Below, in pieces: positions 6,911 to 7,508 of a stretch of 7,508 nt of DNA. The first letter of the stretch is position 1. Every line of letters starts with the position of its first letter. Origin of the DNA: Candidatus Saccharimonadota bacterium (GTDB lineage Bacteria; Patescibacteriota; Saccharimonadia; Saccharimonadales; JACDBH01); assembly GCA_020428565.1 (NCBI GenBank), contig JAGQMT010000018.1:1-7508 (forward strand), in the 5' to 3' direction. A model generated the notes under the pieces. That model was not told where the DNA came from, ran no database searches, and was given only the letters and a program-made list of their open reading frames with translations. A program made the translations under genes and the position numbers.

Positions 6911-6919
6911 ATTATACCA
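6911..6919 (-). promoter_or_regulatory. Extended -10 promoter of the hypothetical surface-protein gene, predicted leaderless
   Basis: The minus strand reads TGGTATAAT, then 7 nt (CAAGCTT), then the ATG at 6903. This is the same nine bases and the same spacing as in front of ftsE. No Shine-Dalgarno precedes the ATG and no good -35 is present (ACTACA at 17 nt spacing). Confidence 0.7.
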
Positions 6920-6935
6920 CTTATGGATCAACTTG

Positions 6936-6954
6936 TAGTCAGCAAACCCGACTA
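6936..6954 (-). terminator. Short stem-loop after prfB, weak terminator candidate
   Basis: The minus strand reads TAGTCGGGTTTGCTGACTA, which can fold into a 7-bp stem (one G-U pair) with a 5-nt loop, 22 nt after the prfB stop. No U-tract follows, so it is not a classic intrinsic terminator. It lies directly upstream of the next gene's promoter, which fits a transcript boundary, but chance is possible. Confidence 0.3.
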
Positions 6955-6975
6955 GGTACATGCAACTTTAGATAG

Positions 6976-7508
6976 CTAAACCGTCGAATTGATAAAATCG
7001 TCTATTTTGCCGTCAAGTACGTCATCAACCGCACTAGTTTCTAGGCCAGAACGCAAATCTTTGACTAGTTTATAAGGATGCAAAACATAGTTTCTAATCT
7101 GATTGCCCCACTCTGCAGACTGATTTGCACCTTTTATATCGGCCAGTTTTTCTAAATGTTGCTCAATCTGAAGCTGACGCAACCTAGAGCGTAATATGGT
7201 CATCGCCAGTTCTTTGTTTTGCAACTGCGACCTCTCGTTTTGAATTGCTACCGTCACACCAGTTGGTATGTGGGTAATCCGCACCGCCGAATCAGTCGTA
7301 TTCACAGATTGACCACCGTGGCCACCCGCTCTATAAACATCAATCTTCAACTCAGACTCATCAAGCTGGACATCTTCTGGGCTCTCAATCTTTGGCAAAA
7401 CCTCCACCTTGGCAAAACTAGTCTGACGTAAATTATCAGCATTAAACGGACTCAAACGCACGAGTCTATGTACACCGTGTTCATTCTTGAGCTTACCATA
7501 AGCCAAAT
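6976..7508 (-). CDS. prfB: Peptide chain release factor 2, C-terminal half (5' part beyond window)
   Basis: RF2 ends translation at UAA and UGA by recognising the stop codon and triggering peptidyl-tRNA hydrolysis on the ribosome. About 177 codons are visible, roughly half of a typical 365-residue RF2; the reading frame stays open to the window edge, so the TTG at 7506 is an internal codon, not a start. The stop-recognition SPF tripeptide is in VHRLVRLSPFNAD, which separates RF2 from RF1. The catalytic GGQ lies in YRAGGHGGQSVNTTDSAVRI (Gln codon at 7311-7309). The C-terminal end, VLHPYKLVKDLRSGLET followed by VLDGKIDDFI, is the usual RF2 ending. An intact RF2 implies UGA is used as a stop in this organism. 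The programmed frameshift often found near the prfB start cannot be examined here. Confidence 0.96.
   Translation of the reverse strand, partial: LAYGKLKNEHGVHRLVRLSPFNADNLRQTSFAKVEVLPKIESPEDVQLDESELKIDVYRAGGHGGQSVNTTDSAVRITHIPTGVTVAIQNERSQLQNKELAMTILRSRLRQLQIEQHLEKLADIKGANQSAEWGNQIRNYVLHPYKLVKDLRSGLETSAVDDVLDGKIDDFINSTV

Noticed and set aside
6142..6955. Plus-strand open frames opposite the hypothetical gene
   Set aside because: They are antisense shadows. The minus-strand frame has a signal peptide, a transmembrane segment and a promoter with proper spacing, whereas the plus-strand frames have none of these.
7504..7506. TTG as a start codon for a 176-residue release-factor-like protein
   Set aside because: The frame continues to the window edge and the protein begins in the middle of the RF2 fold (AYGKLKNEHGVHRLVR), so this is a window-truncated prfB rather than a short ArfB-like factor.
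1..7508. CRISPR arrays, tRNA/rRNA genes, insertion sequences, attachment sites
   Set aside because: No regularly spaced repeats, tRNA-like cloverleaf, transposase motif or terminal inverted repeats were seen; almost all of the window is accounted for by minus-strand housekeeping genes.

Overview
The window looks like a chromosomal segment of a small, Gram-positive-like bacterium, most plausibly a member of the Candidate Phyla Radiation such as Candidatus Saccharibacteria (TM7). This is an inference. It rests on the gene set and order, on a PcsB-like coiled-coil/CHAP cell-wall hydrolase rather than an outer-membrane-type partner for FtsEX, and on the form of the release-factor GGQ loop (AGGHGGQSVNTT). 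No rRNA or marker phylogeny is available here. The presence of RF2, and the use of TGA as a normal stop in two genes (ftsE and the hypothetical gene), argue against the recoded-UGA lineages (Gracilibacteria/SR1). I see no mobile element, tRNA, rRNA or CRISPR array.

Every real gene is on the minus strand, so the biological order runs from high to low coordinates. The order is: the 3' half of prfB (peptide chain release factor 2; 7508-6976); an unrecognised secreted, membrane-anchored protein (6903-6004); ftsE (5960-5277) and ftsX (5280-4339), which overlap by 4 nt; a coiled-coil + CHAP peptidoglycan hydrolase of the PcsB type (4209-2998); an S41 C-terminal processing protease with a PDZ domain (2898-1702); and pyrG, CTP synthase (1589 to beyond position 1, with 529 codons visible and only the extreme C-terminus missing). 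Coding density is high and no gap exceeds 130 bp.

The middle of the window forms a coherent cell-division/cell-wall module. FtsE (ATPase) and FtsX (transmembrane, with a large extracytoplasmic loop) form the type VII ABC complex that, in other bacteria, activates septal hydrolases. The adjacent PcsB-like CHAP protein is the expected extracellular client. The S41 protease is a frequent neighbour of ftsEX in Gram-positives and could process envelope proteins. The hypothetical protein (signal peptide, two apparent beta-rich domains, C-terminal membrane anchor) sits just upstream of ftsE and could be an envelope partner, but has its own promoter.

The most notable non-coding signal is a repeated promoter architecture. 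The hypothetical gene and ftsE each have an identical extended -10 box (TGGTATAAT) ending exactly 7 nt before the start codon, with no Shine-Dalgarno. This predicts leaderless mRNAs. By contrast, pyrG and the S41 protease have clear purine-rich ribosome-binding sites. I found no convincing previously undescribed system; the candidates worth checking are the leaderless starts, the hypothetical surface protein and the ftsEX-hydrolase-protease set.
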